From Actinoallomurus oryzae (GTDB lineage Bacteria > Actinomycetota > Actinomycetes > Streptosporangiales > Streptosporangiaceae), in the NCBI RefSeq assembly GCF_039541955.1, contig NZ_BAABHF010000022.1:124001-188000 (forward strand): a stretch of 64,000 bases of DNA, written 5' to 3'. Positions 33,646 through 44,343 of the stretch are shown piece by piece. The translations under genes and the position numbers were made by a program. Under the pieces are notes generated by a model that was not told the origin of the DNA, searched no databases, and saw only the letters and a list, made by a program, of their open reading frames with translations. The first letter of the stretch is position 1. Every line of letters begins with the position of its first letter.

Positions 33646-34980
33646 ATGACTGGTTCCGACAACAGATCGCATGTCGGTCGGCGGTCCCTGCTGGCCGGTG
33701 CGGCCGGGCTTCTGGGAGCGGCGGCGCTGCCCGCGACCGCGGCGCGGGCGGCGCAGGTGGCCCCGGCGGAGGTCAGGCCGGCGCGGCGGTACCCATCGAA
33801 CTGGCCCTGCCTCGAGCCCTACGGTCTCGCGGACACCCGGCTGGACCTGTGGCCGCGTGAGGACAACTCCTTCGTCCTTCCGCTCGAGCCGCGTCCGAGA
33901 GACGAAAAGCTCGGCCGGGTCTGGATGCGGGACACCTACGTCAACTGCTTCGTCTCCCACGGTCGTCCGATCTATGTCGCCACGGGCACCACCCGGGTGC
34001 CCGGGCTCGACGCGGCCGCCCCGTGGAACGACGGCATCTTCGTCTGGGTGTCTCCGTCGCTGCGCGGGCCGTGGAGGCTGGTGGACACCACCGGCATCCG
34101 GCCCGGCGCCGAGAGAGGCAAGGTGTGGTCACCGGAGTTCGTCGACGAGAACCGGCCCGGACGCACGGTCGTCGCTCCTTGGCAGCAGTACTGGTACGAC
34201 GACCGATTCGGCAGGCGCGGCGAGGTCTGGGCCCCGGAAGTGCACTACTTCCGCGGCAGGTGGTACATCGCCGCGTGCATGGGCGACCACTCGCGGAAGG
34301 TCGGTTCGTTCATGCTCGTGAGCGAGGGCGGGGTCGAGGGCCCGTACCGGCTCGTCGAGGGCAATCTCGAGAAACCCTTCGGCGATTCTGTCGTCGGGGG
34401 ACCGGCGTTCGTCGAGCCCGGTGCCTACCACCACATCGACGGCAGCCTCTACAGCGAGGGCGACGACGCGTGGCTCGTGCTGCACAACCACCTGTACGCG
34501 AAGTTCCGGGACGACATGGAGGACATCATCCCGGCGACGAACCTGCCGACGTTCCAGGAGACGCCCTACTCGCCCGAGCCGTACCTCGAGGGCGTGTACG
34601 TGTTCAAGTACGGGGGCAAGTACTACCTCCTCCAGGCCGCCTGGGACCGGACGTCGGCCAATGCCGACGGCAGCACACGAAATGCCTACGACCCACCCGG
34701 CCCCGGCCGCGTGCAGTACCAGTACGACATGGTGGCCGCCGTCTCGGACAACTTCGAGGGACCGTACTCCGAACGGTGGACGGCGGGAGTCGGCGCCGGT
34801 CACAACAACCTCTTCGTGGATCACCGCGGCCAGGTCTGGTCGACGTTCTTCCGCAACCCCAACTTCGGCTACTGGGCCGACCCGTCGCGCATCAAGGACA
34901 CCGCCGTGCCCGGTGTCGTGCGGGTGGAGTGGACCGGCCCGGAAGGCGATCGTCTGTACGTCGAGCGCCGTCATCGGTGA
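33646..34980 (+). CDS. Tat-exported glycoside hydrolase family 43-like protein
   Basis: A 444-residue protein. The Tat signal is GRRSLLAGAAGLLGAAALP with an ARA cleavage site near residue 36. The mature part has the five-bladed propeller texture of GH43-like enzymes: WMRDTYVNCFVSHGRPIYVATGT, WNDGIFVWVSPSLRGPWRLVD, VWAPEVHYFRGRWYIAACMG, HIDGSLYSEGDDAWLVLHN, YLEGVYVFKYGGKYYLLQAAWD and GHNNLFVDHRGQVWSTFF. The acid residues in DTYVN, APEVHY and YLEGVYVF sit where GH43 catalytic acids occur. GGAGGAGG precedes the ATG. The sulfatase operon begins 186 bp later, so a joint role in degrading sulfated glycans is plausible. The exact substrate is unknown. Confidence 0.78.
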   Translation: MTGSDNRSHVGRRSLLAGAAGLLGAAALPATAARAAQVAPAEVRPARRYPSNWPCLEPYGLADTRLDLWPREDNSFVLPLEPRPRDEKLGRVWMRDTYVNCFVSHGRPIYVATGTTRVPGLDAAAPWNDGIFVWVSPSLRGPWRLVDTTGIRPGAERGKVWSPEFVDENRPGRTVVAPWQQYWYDDRFGRRGEVWAPEVHYFRGRWYIAACMGDHSRKVGSFMLVSEGGVEGPYRLVEGNLEKPFGDSVVGGPAFVEPGAYHHIDGSLYSEGDDAWLVLHNHLYAKFRDDMEDIIPATNLPTFQETPYSPEPYLEGVYVFKYGGKYYLLQAAWDRTSANADGSTRNAYDPPGPGRVQYQYDMVAAVSDNFEGPYSERWTAGVGAGHNNLFVDHRGQVWSTFFRNPNFGYWADPSRIKDTAVPGVVRVEWTGPEGDRLYVERRHR

Positions 34981-35130
34981 CCCCGACCTTCTGCGTCGCA
35001 TCCCGTCCGACCTGCGGCGACGCCATGGTCCAGGCGCCGGGCACACGGCCGGGCGGGTGCGGCGGTCTGGGCTGCGCCGATGAATTCTGGCGACACCACG
35101 TCGTAATCGGCGATTCTTTTTGTCGGAGCC

Positions 35131-35159
35131 TTGACGCAAAAAAACGTCATATTTACGGT
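35131..35159 (+). promoter_or_regulatory. Promoter with embedded operator for the ROK-ABC-sulfatase operon
   Basis: TTGACG (35131-35136) and TACGGT (35154-35159) are exactly 17 bp apart. The predicted start of transcription falls at about the ATG at 35167, making a leaderless mRNA. An inverted repeat TGACG-N8-CGTCA (35132-35136 and 35145-35149) lies between the boxes and is a natural operator for the ROK repressor. Confidence 0.6.
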
Positions 35160-35166
35160 TTCGCCC

Positions 35167-36408
35167 ATGTCACCGCCCGGCGGAGTGCACGCTCTCGTAC
35201 GGCGTTCGCACGAGGAGCGGGTCCTCAGGGTCCTGCGCCAGCGCGGCGCGCTGAGCCGAGGTGAGATCGCCGCTCGTGTGGGGCTGTCACGCACCACGGT
35301 CTCCGAGATCACCAGCGATCTGATCGCCCGCGGTGCGATCACGATCGTCGGGACGGACGCGGTCGGGCGGGTCGGCAGTGGGCGGCCCGCCGAACGCCTC
35401 GCGCTGGATCCCAGCTCCGGGCAGTTCATGGCGGTGGACTTCGGGCACCGGCGCGTCAACGTCGCGGTGGCGGACGCCTCCCATGACGTCATCGCGTTGG
35501 GCACGTCCCGCTATCCGGAGTCGGCGGGATGGCCGGAGCGCATTCCGGCCGCCTTCGCCCTCATCAAGAGGCTCAGCGTCGACAAGGGCGTGCACTACCG
35601 GGCGCTCCAGGCGATCGCGGTCGGTGTGCCCGGGTGGGGGGACAGGTCCCCGGCGGACGGGGTCGCCGAAACCTTCGCCGAGCATTTCGGCGCCCCCGTG
35701 ACCGTGGACAACAACGTGCGCTTCGCCGGGCTCGCCGAGGCGCTCCGCTCCCCGGCCGACTCCGTGCAGAACCTCATCTACGTGCGGCTGTCCGACGGTG
35801 TGGGCGGCGGGGTGGTCGTGAACGGCCAGCTCGTACGCGGGGCGGACGGCTCCGCCGGAGAGTTCGGCCACATCACCGTGGCGGGCCCGGACGGCGAGCC
35901 GTGCCGCTGCGGCAAGCGCGGATGCGTCGAGACCATCGCCTCGGTGCCGGCCATCCTCGCCCGCTGCCGTTCGCTCGGCGTTCGCGTCGAGACGCTGGAC
36001 GACCTGCGCGCGGCGGTCCGCATCGCGGAGCCGACCGTCGACAAGGTGCTGCGGGAGGCCGGGGCGGCCGTCGGCCGTGCCCTCGGCGCCGCCGCCATGA
36101 TGCTCAACCCGAGCGAGATCGTGCTCAGCGGCGAGATCGTCCACATCGCACCGATGTTGTTTCAGCAGGTCGTCTCGACCATCACGTATGAGCTGTCCTA
36201 CCGGGCGGAGGCGGCACCGGTGATCCGTCCGGCGCTTCTCGCGGACGAGGGCGGCGCCCTCGGGGCCATCGCGGTGTTGTTCCACGAATCCCCGCTGCTC
36301 GCCGGCTATCCCGAGGACCCGGTCGCCCCGTCCGGGCCGATCGAACGTACGAAGGAGCATCCCATGAGGACCGTGGCAGGAACGAGACCGGAGGAGGGCT
36401 TGCGATGA
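35167..36408 (+). CDS. ROK-family transcriptional repressor of the sulfatase operon
   Basis: A 413-residue protein. An N-terminal winged helix (about 10-75) reads EERVLRVLRQRGALSRGEIAARVGLSRTTVSEITSDLI. A ROK sugar-kinase-like domain follows, with MAVDFGHRRVNVAVAD, a VGVPGWG strand, the DNNVRFAGLAEA acid loop, GSAGEFGHITV and the zinc motif CRCGKRGCVE. Such repressors release DNA on binding a sugar or sugar derivative. The start at ATG 35167 matches a predicted leaderless promoter; TTG 35131 is the -35 box itself. Its stop overlaps the permease start (ATGA at 36405-36408), so it is the first gene of the operon and likely autoregulates it. Confidence 0.88.
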   Translation: MSPPGGVHALVRRSHEERVLRVLRQRGALSRGEIAARVGLSRTTVSEITSDLIARGAITIVGTDAVGRVGSGRPAERLALDPSSGQFMAVDFGHRRVNVAVADASHDVIALGTSRYPESAGWPERIPAAFALIKRLSVDKGVHYRALQAIAVGVPGWGDRSPADGVAETFAEHFGAPVTVDNNVRFAGLAEALRSPADSVQNLIYVRLSDGVGGGVVVNGQLVRGADGSAGEFGHITVAGPDGEPCRCGKRGCVETIASVPAILARCRSLGVRVETLDDLRAAVRIAEPTVDKVLREAGAAVGRALGAAAMMLNPSEIVLSGEIVHIAPMLFQQVVSTITYELSYRAEAAPVIRPALLADEGGALGAIAVLFHESPLLAGYPEDPVAPSGPIERTKEHPMRTVAGTRPEEGLR

Positions 36409-37232
36409 CGGTCGTAAGCCCCGAGAACGTACACACCGGCGCCGGGAACGCCGACACCGGACGGGCGCGCGCCACCGGACGACCACGCAGAAGCCGGACC
36501 TTGTCGCTTCTCAATCTGACCTCGGTCGTGCTCGGGGTCGGCGCCTGGTGGATTCTCGCGCTCACGGGTTTCGACGTTCCGACACCGGTCGCGGTCGTCT
36601 CGCGGGGCTGGACTCTGCTCCAGGACGGCACCCTGGAGGGCGACGTCATGGCGAGCCTCGAACGGGTGCTGGCCGGTTTCCTCCTCGGCTCTGCCGCCGC
36701 GATCGTCGCCGGCTTCCTCATGGGCTGGTACACCGTCGCGCGGGGCCTGTTCGAGCCGTGGATCCAGTTCTTCCGTACCATCCCGCCGCTCGCCATCCTG
36801 CCCCTCGTGCTCGTCCTGATGGGCATCGGCGAGGCCCCCAAGATCTTCGTGATCTTCCTGGCGGCCTTCCTCGCCTGCGTCATCTCCACCTATCAGGGCG
36901 TCGTGAGCGTCGACCGCACGCTCATCAACGCCGCGCAGGTGCTCGGCGCGAAGGACGGCGGCATCTTCATCCGCGTCATCGTGCCGGCGTCGATGCCGTT
37001 CATCCTCGTCGGCATGCGCGTCGGCCTCGGCTCGTCCTGGGCCACCCTCGTCGCCGCCGAACTACTCGCCGCGCAGAAGGGCCTCGGCTACCGGATGCAG
37101 AACGCCCAGCTCTATTACGACCTCCCGACGATCTTCGTCGGCATCATCTCAATCGGGATCCTGGGCCTGATCATGGACCGGCTGCTGCAGCTGGCCGGCA
37201 ACAGGCTCACGAGTTGGCAGGAGCGCCGTTGA
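36405..37232 (+). CDS. ABC transporter permease, SsuC/TauC type
   Basis: A 275-residue protein with about six membrane helices and a long polar N-terminus. The family pattern is clear: SLERVLAGFLLGSAAAIVAG, EPWIQFFRTIPPLAILPLV and the cytoplasmic EAA loop VDRTLINAAQVLGAKDGGIFIRVIVPASMPFILVG, which contacts the ATPase. Close relatives take up sulfonates, taurine, nitrate or thiamine precursors. With two sulfatases downstream, sulfonate or sulfate-ester uptake is the best inference. The start overlaps the ROK stop by ATGA, and the end overlaps the ATPase by TTGA. Confidence 0.9.
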   Translation: MTVVSPENVHTGAGNADTGRARATGRPRRSRTLSLLNLTSVVLGVGAWWILALTGFDVPTPVAVVSRGWTLLQDGTLEGDVMASLERVLAGFLLGSAAAIVAGFLMGWYTVARGLFEPWIQFFRTIPPLAILPLVLVLMGIGEAPKIFVIFLAAFLACVISTYQGVVSVDRTLINAAQVLGAKDGGIFIRVIVPASMPFILVGMRVGLGSSWATLVAAELLAAQKGLGYRMQNAQLYYDLPTIFVGIISIGILGLIMDRLLQLAGNRLTSWQERR

Positions 37233-38053
37233 ACACGCCGGCACCGGAACCGAAGATCGCCTTGCGCGACGTCTCCAAGACCTTCCAGGTCGGAGGCGAG
37301 GACTTCGTCGCCCTCAAGGACGTCACCCTCGACATCGCCGACAACGAGTTCGTGACCGTCGTCGGCCCGTCGGGGTGTGGAAAGAGCACGATGATGAACA
37401 CCCTCGCCGGCCTTGAGGAACCCTCGGGCGGAATGGTGCTCGTCGACGGTGAGGAGGTGCGCGGCCCGGGCCCCGAACGCGGCGTGATCTTCCAGCAGTA
37501 CGCCCTGTTCCCGTGGCTGACCGTACGCCAGAACGTCGAGTTCGGCATGAAGACCGCGCGGGTGCCCAAGGCGGAGCGCCGGGAACGGGCGGAGCACTTC
37601 ATCCGCCTGGTCGGACTCGAACGCTTCGCGGACGCCCTGCCGAAGACGCTCTCCGGCGGCATGAAGCAGCGCTGCGCCATCGCGCGGGCCTACACGATGA
37701 ACCCCTCGATCCTCCTCATGGACGAGCCCTTCGGGGCGCTCGATGCCCTCACCCGCGTCAACCTGCAGGAACAGCTACTGGAGACGTGGAGCCAGGACCG
37801 CCGCACGGTCATGTTCATCACGCATGACGTCGACGAGGCGGTGTTCCTGGCCACCCGGGTGATCGTCATGGCGGCGCGGCCGGGCCGCGTCGTCGACGTG
37901 ATCGAGGTCGACCTGCCCTACCCACGCACCGAGGACATGCGGCTCAGCCCCCAGTTCGGGGAGATACGCCGGCGCGTCTGGCACTCGGTCTACCACCAGG
38001 AGTCCGATCGCCCGGCCGCGACACCGGCGTCGACCGAGAGGGAAGCCATCTGA
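37229..38053 (+). CDS. ABC transporter ATP-binding protein, SsuB/TauB type
   Basis: A 274-residue ATPase. Walker A is GPSGCGKST (46-54), the signature LSGGMKQRCAIARA, Walker B ILLMDEPFGALDAL, and the switch histidine FITHDVDEAVFLA. The Q-loop is IFQQYALFPWLTV. It energises the neighbouring permease. I set the start at TTG 37229: AGGAG lies 5 nt upstream and the codon overlaps the permease stop (TTGA). The longer open frame upstream is a shadow of the permease gene. Its stop overlaps the next ATG in TGATG. Confidence 0.92.
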   Translation: MNTPAPEPKIALRDVSKTFQVGGEDFVALKDVTLDIADNEFVTVVGPSGCGKSTMMNTLAGLEEPSGGMVLVDGEEVRGPGPERGVIFQQYALFPWLTVRQNVEFGMKTARVPKAERRERAEHFIRLVGLERFADALPKTLSGGMKQRCAIARAYTMNPSILLMDEPFGALDALTRVNLQEQLLETWSQDRRTVMFITHDVDEAVFLATRVIVMAARPGRVVDVIEVDLPYPRTEDMRLSPQFGEIRRRVWHSVYHQESDRPAATPASTEREAI

Positions 38054-39075
38054 TGACAATGACACGAAGGATCTTCGTCGCCGCGGCCGCCGCCATGGCG
38101 CTGGCCGCGGCCGGCTGCTCGTCCGGTGGCGGTGGCTCCGCGGCCACGCGGGTGAACTTCGGCTACATCGGCGACTTCAACGGAACGAGCCTTCTCGCCG
38201 TCGCCAAGGAGAAGGGTCTGTGGAAGAAACACGGGCTCGACGCCAAGACCAAGGTGTTCACCAACGGCCCGCTGCAGATCCAGGCGCTCGGCACGGGCGA
38301 CCTCGACTTCGGGTACATCGGCCCCGGCGCCATGTGGCTGCCCGCGTCCGGCAAGGCGAAGGTCATCGCGATCAATACCCTCGGCAACGCCGACCGGGTG
38401 ATCGCGCAGCCCGGCATCACCTCCCTCGCCGCCCTGCGCGGCAAGACGGTGGGGGTGCCGGAGGGCACGTCCGGCGACATGATCCTCACCCTCGCCCTGC
38501 AGTCCGCCGGCATGACCAAGAAGGACGTCAAGATCGTGCCGATGGACCCGTCCACGATCGTGTCCGCGTTCGCCTCGAATAAGATCGATGCCGCCGGCTT
38601 CTGGTACCCGGCGATCGCGACCATCAAGAAGCGGGTGCCCGGGCTCGTGGAGCTGGCCAAGAACGCCGACTTCTCCGCCAAGGTGTCCTTCCCGACCGTC
38701 TTCGTCGCCGGCAACGACGTCGTCGCGAAGGAGCGGGGCAAGGTCGAGAAGGTGATCGCCGTCCTGCGCGAGGCGATGCAGTTCCGCAGCGAGCACCCGG
38801 ACCAGACGATCGATTACACCGCGAAGATGATCAGTGCCCCGCCCGACCAGGTCAAGGCCGACGCCGCAAACTCCAAGACCCTCCCGGTCGCCGAACTCGA
38901 CAAGGACACCCGGGACGGCACGATCGACAAGTGGCTGGCCGGCATGAACGACTACTTCGCCCAGGCCGGCAAGCTGCCCTCCCCGGTGTCCCCGAAGAGC
39001 TACTACACCGGCGACCTGTTCACGGGTTCTCCCAACCGACCTACCCCGACCGACCTCCCGGGTGCCGCCAAGTGA
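38053..39075 (+). CDS. ABC transporter substrate-binding lipoprotein, SsuA/TauA/NMT1 type
   Basis: A 340-residue protein with a lipoprotein signal: the lipobox LAAAGC puts the lipidated cysteine at residue 22. The mature part is a periplasmic-binding fold of the NMT1/SsuA group: VNFGYIGDFNGTSLLAVAKEKGLWKKHGLDAK, then GDLDFGYIGPGAMW, RGKTVGVPEGTSGDM and KKDVKIVPMDPSTIVSAF. It would sit on the outer face of the membrane and deliver substrate to the adjacent permease. The true ligand is unknown; the family includes sulfonate, taurine and pyrimidine binders. It is coupled to both neighbours by overlapping stops and starts. Confidence 0.88.
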   Translation: MTMTRRIFVAAAAAMALAAAGCSSGGGGSAATRVNFGYIGDFNGTSLLAVAKEKGLWKKHGLDAKTKVFTNGPLQIQALGTGDLDFGYIGPGAMWLPASGKAKVIAINTLGNADRVIAQPGITSLAALRGKTVGVPEGTSGDMILTLALQSAGMTKKDVKIVPMDPSTIVSAFASNKIDAAGFWYPAIATIKKRVPGLVELAKNADFSAKVSFPTVFVAGNDVVAKERGKVEKVIAVLREAMQFRSEHPDQTIDYTAKMISAPPDQVKADAANSKTLPVAELDKDTRDGTIDKWLAGMNDYFAQAGKLPSPVSPKSYYTGDLFTGSPNRPTPTDLPGAAK

Positions 39076-40573
39076 CCGAGCCGACGAACATCCTGTTCCT
39101 GATGACCGACCAGCACCGGGTGGACACCATCGGCGCGTACGGGAACCCGGACACCGCGACACCGGCGCTGGACGCCCTGGCCGCGCGTGGCACGCGGTTC
39201 GACCGCTGGTACACCCCGACCGCCATCTGTACACCGGCGCGAGCGAGCCTGCTCACCGGGCAGGCGCCCTTCCGCCACAAGCTGCTGGCGAACCACGAGC
39301 GCAACGTCGGCTATATCGAGGACCTCCCGGACGCGCAGTTCGGCTTCTCGCACGCGCTCCGCGCCAAGGGCTACAACTGCGGTCTGATCGGCAAGTGGCA
39401 CATCGGGCACGAGCGCACGGCCGCGGACTTCGGCTTCGACGGCCCCCACCTGCCCGGCTGGCACAATCCCGTCGACCACGAGGACTACCGCGACCACCTG
39501 GAGCGGAACGGGCTGGCGCCGTGGCGGATCGACGACCGCATCCGCGGCACCCTTCCCAACGGCGGCCCGGGCAACCTGCTCGCCGCCCGGTTCTGCGGGC
39601 CGGTGGAGGCGACGTTCGAGTACTACCTCGCCACCCGGACGATCGAGCTGCTCGAACGTTACGCCGAGGACCTCCGCCACGGCGGCACGCCGTTCTTCCT
39701 CCAGCTGAACTTCTTCGGGCCGCACCTGCCCTACATCGTGCCGGACGAGTACTTCGACATGTTCGATCCCGAGCTGATCGAACTGCCCAAGTCGATCGCG
39801 GAGACGTTCCACGGTAAGCCGCCGGTGCAGCGCAACTACAGCGCGCACTGGACGTTCGACACCATCCCGATCGAGGTCACGCGCAAGCTCATCGCGGTCT
39901 ATCGGGGCTACGTCGCACTCATCGACGCGCAGATCGGGCGCGTCCTGAACGCGCTGGAGCGCCTCGGTCTGACCGGCGAGACGGCCGTCTTCTTCACCTC
40001 CGACCATGGCGAGTTCACCGGGGCCCACCGGCTACACGACAAGGGACCGGCCATGTACGAGGACATCTACCGGACCGCCGGCATAGTGCACATCCCAGGC
40101 AGGCCCGGCGGCGTCGTCCGGCAGGAGTTCGTCAGTCTCCTGGACTGCACAGCGACCATCCTCGAGCTCGCGGGGATCGATCCCACACCCGCGGTGGACT
40201 CCCGCAGCCTCGTCCCGCTCACCTCCGACGACCCGGTGGAGTGGGACGACGACATCGTCTGCGAGTTCCATGGTCACCACTTCCCCTATCCCCAGCGGAT
40301 GCTGCGGACCGAGCGGTACAAGCTGGTGGTGAACCCCGACTCTACGAACGAGCTGTACGACCTGCGCACCGACCCCGACGAGTTGCTCAACGTCTACGAC
40401 CATCCGGAGCAGGCGGCGGTCCGGACCCGGATGATGAACCGGCTCTACGCCGTGCTCCGCGACCGGGGAGACAACTTCTTCCACTGGATGACGTCGATGT
40501 ACGACGTCGGCGATGTCGCCTACGACCCCACCATGAGCGGGATGGACGAGGCGACCTACCGGGGCGGGCCGGC

Positions 40574-40577
<4 letters not shown>
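39072..40577 (+). CDS. Type I sulfatase (choline-sulfatase/arylsulfatase family)
   Basis: A 501-residue cytoplasmic-type sulfatase without a signal peptide. The active-site consensus C-T-P-A-R begins at Cys53 (AICTPARASLLTG), the residue oxidised to formylglycine. Metal ligands are predicted at TDQH (13-15) and in FFTSDHGEFTGAH. GLIGKWHIGHE and FGPHLPY are the other usual landmarks. It hydrolyses a sulfate ester; the substrate is unknown, and the TDQ form recalls choline-sulfatase-like enzymes. It starts at GTG 39072, overlapping the lipoprotein stop (GTGA), and ends overlapping the second sulfatase (ATGA). No sulfatase-activating enzyme gene is in the window. Confidence 0.92.
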
Positions 40578-42085
<1,508 letters not shown>

Positions 42086-42326
42086 CAGCCGGGCCGCTGG
42101 TCGACCACGACGCGCTCGTCGCGGCGAACCGCTGGAGAACACCGTCGTCTGAAACCGCGCGACGTCACCCGGCGTCAACCGCGCCGTCTCCGACCGCATC
42201 CCAGGATCTACGCCCCACCCGACCAGGGAAGTCCCTGCGGCGGGTCGCTGCAGGCTGCGCACCGAAACGCCGGCATCGACCGGCCCTCGATGGCCGTGAC
42301 GCCACATCGACATCGTCCCACTTGCC

Positions 42327-42358
42327 ATGACGTCATAGTGATGTCATCATGGCGTCAT
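42327..42358 (+). promoter_or_regulatory. Three tandem 11-bp-spaced operator-like sites before the DrrAB exporter
   Basis: ATGACGTCAT (42327-42336), GTGATGTCAT (42338-42347) and ATGGCGTCAT (42349-42358) are 10-bp sites each 11 bp apart, one helical turn. The first is a perfect palindrome. Further GACGTCA copies lie near 42475 and 42486. This looks like a cooperative binding array. The rest of the 42086-42532 gap holds no convincing long gene. Confidence 0.6.
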
Positions 42359-42536
42359 GGACCCCACCGCCTACGTCCCCGACCTTCGCCTTCGATCCGG
42401 CGTCCAGCCCGGTCGAGGCTCGGCCGTACGGGGGCGATCCCGTCTTCACCGTGACGCCGCCGCCGACCGCATTGACGTCAGTAGAGACGTCACCCGCCGG
42501 GCTCTGACTCACCACGACCGGAAAGAGGGATCATGA
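42357..42536 (+). CDS. Possible small ORF (59 codons) overlapping the exporter start
   Basis: ATG 42357 opens a 59-residue, Arg-rich frame (MDPTAYVPDLRLRSGVQPG...) whose TGA overlaps the ABC ATPase start by ATGA at 42533-42536. There is no ribosome site, the start lies inside a putative operator, and a second frame from 42349 is equally G/C-biased at third positions. The coupling is suggestive, but the protein is not convincing. Confidence 0.25.
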   Translation: MDPTAYVPDLRLRSGVQPGRGSAVRGRSRLHRDAAADRIDVSRDVTRRALTHHDRKEGS

Positions 42537-43477
42537 CCACCGCCTCAGCGATCACAGCGACCGGGCTGCGCAAGTCGTACGGCGACAAGGTCGTGCTCGA
42601 CGGCGTCGACCTGGAGGTCGCCGAGGGAACGATCTTCTCGCTGCTCGGCCCCAACGGCGCCGGCAAGACGACCATGGTGCAGATCCTGTCCACGCTCATC
42701 GGCGCCGACGGCGGCCAGGTGCGCGTCGCCGGCCACGACCTGGCCCGCGAGCCCGACGCCGTACGCGCGGCGATCGGCGTCACCGGCCAGTACTCCGCCG
42801 TCGACAAGTTCCTCACCGGCGAGGAGAACCTCCTCCTGATGGCGGACCTGCACCACCTGAGGCGGGCCGAGGGCCGCCGCCGCACCGCCGAACTGCTCGA
42901 ACGGTTCGACCTGACCGACGCCGCGCGCAAGACCGCCGCGACCTACTCCGGGGGCATGCGGCGCCGGCTGGACCTGGCGATGACCCTGGTCGGCGGCCCG
43001 CGCATCATCTACCTCGACGAGCCGACGACCGGCCTGGACCCGCGCAGCCGTCGCACCATGTGGCAGATCATCTCCGACCTCGTCGCGGGCGGCGTCACCA
43101 TCTTCCTCACCACGCAGTACCTGGATGAGGCCGACGAGCTCGCCGACCGGATCGCCCTGCTCGACCACGGGCGGCTGATCGCCGAGGGCACGGCCGACGA
43201 GCTCAAGCGCCGCATCCCCGGCGGCCACATCCGCCTGCGGTTCGCCGACGTCGACGCGCTGCGGTCGGCCGCGCAGGTGCTCGGCGAGGTGTCCCCCGAC
43301 GAGGAGGCACTCGCCCTGCGCGTGCCGAGCGACGGCAGCGTCCGGTCGATCCGGACCCTGTTCGCCCGGCTCGACGACCAGTCGATCGAGGTGGAGGAGA
43401 TGTCGGTCCACACCCCCGATCTCGACGACGTCTTCCTCACCCTCACCGGCCAGCCCGAGAAGGAGCCCGTTCGATGA
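42533..43477 (+). CDS. DrrA-type ABC exporter ATPase
   Basis: A 314-residue ATPase of the daunorubicin-resistance group. Walker A is GPNGAGKTT, the signature TYSGGMRRRLDLAM, and Walker B IIYLDEPTTGLDP with the DrrA-typical following RSRRTMWQII. The switch glutamine/histidine region is TTQYLDEADELADRIALLD. The C-terminal 90 residues form the regulatory extension of these proteins, ending in the HTPDLDDVFLTLTG motif. It pairs with the ABC-2 permease that overlaps its stop (ATGA). The pair would export a hydrophobic drug or metabolite; the cargo is unknown. Confidence 0.92.
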   Translation: MTTASAITATGLRKSYGDKVVLDGVDLEVAEGTIFSLLGPNGAGKTTMVQILSTLIGADGGQVRVAGHDLAREPDAVRAAIGVTGQYSAVDKFLTGEENLLLMADLHHLRRAEGRRRTAELLERFDLTDAARKTAATYSGGMRRRLDLAMTLVGGPRIIYLDEPTTGLDPRSRRTMWQIISDLVAGGVTIFLTTQYLDEADELADRIALLDHGRLIAEGTADELKRRIPGGHIRLRFADVDALRSAAQVLGEVSPDEEALALRVPSDGSVRSIRTLFARLDDQSIEVEEMSVHTPDLDDVFLTLTGQPEKEPVR

Positions 43478-44265
43478 GCGCCCTGACCCTCTCCGCCCGC
43501 GACTCGGCGACGATGCTGCGCCGCAGCCTCCGCCACATGCTCCGCTACCCGTCCATGACCCTGATGATCGCCGGGATGCCGGTGGTCTTCCTGCTGATAT
43601 TCGTCTACGTCTTCGGCGGCACGCTGGGCAACGGGCTCGGCGGCGCGGCGGGCGGCCGGCACGAGTACGTCAACTACGTGACGCCCGGCGTCATCCTCAT
43701 GACCATCGCCGGCGCCGCCACGGCGACCGCGGTCTCGGTGGCCATGGACATGACCGAGGGGATCGTCGCCCGGTTCCGCACCATGGCGATCTCCCGCGCC
43801 TCGGTGCTGACGGGGCATGTCGTCGGCAGCGTGATCCAGAACCTGGTCAGCATGGCGATCGTCGTCGCCGTCGCGCTGGCGATCGGTTTCCGCCCCACCG
43901 CCGGCCCCGTGGAGTGGCTCGCGGCGGCGGGCCTGCTCACGCTGCTCGTCCTGGCGCTGACCTGGCTGTCGGTCGCGCTCGGCCTGATCAGCAAGACCCC
44001 GGAGTCCGCCAGCAACGCGCCGATGCCGCTGATGCTCCTGCCGTTCCTCGGCAGCGGGTTCGTCCCCACCGACTCGATGCCGGCCGGGCTGCGCTGGTTC
44101 GCCGAGTACCAGCCCTTCACCCCGATCATCGACACCCTGCGGGGCCTGCTGTTGGGCTCATCGATCGGCGACAGCGGGATCATCGCGACCGCCTGGTGCG
44201 TCGGCATCGCGCTGGCCGGCTACCTCTGGTCCAAGAAGCTGTTCAACCGCGACCCGTCCCGCTGA
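43474..44265 (+). CDS. DrrB-type ABC-2 permease
   Basis: A 263-residue protein with six predicted helices and the ABC-2 pattern: TLMIAGMPVVFLLIFVYVFGGTL, YVNYVTPGVILMTIAGAATATAVSVAMDMTEGIVARFRTMAISRASVLTGH, and LPFLGSGFVPTDSMPAGLRWFAEYQPFTPIIDTLRGLL near the C-terminus. This is the membrane half of the DrrAB-like exporter. Its start overlaps the ATPase stop. A strong hairpin follows the stop. Confidence 0.92.
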   Translation: MSALTLSARDSATMLRRSLRHMLRYPSMTLMIAGMPVVFLLIFVYVFGGTLGNGLGGAAGGRHEYVNYVTPGVILMTIAGAATATAVSVAMDMTEGIVARFRTMAISRASVLTGHVVGSVIQNLVSMAIVVAVALAIGFRPTAGPVEWLAAAGLLTLLVLALTWLSVALGLISKTPESASNAPMPLMLLPFLGSGFVPTDSMPAGLRWFAEYQPFTPIIDTLRGLLLGSSIGDSGIIATAWCVGIALAGYLWSKKLFNRDPSR

Positions 44266-44278
44266 CCGCCCTGCGAAC

Positions 44279-44312
44279 GCCTCGGGGCCCGCCTCCGCGC
44301 GGGCCCCGAGGC
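44279..44312. terminator. Strong bidirectional hairpin terminator
   Basis: Perfect 14-bp arms (GCCTCGGGGCCCGC at 44279-44292 and its complement at 44299-44312) with a 6-nt loop lie between the convergent DrrB-type and AAA-regulator genes. Confidence 0.8.
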
Positions 44313-44343
44313 CGTCATGGCCTGAGCGGGGCACCCCGAGGGT

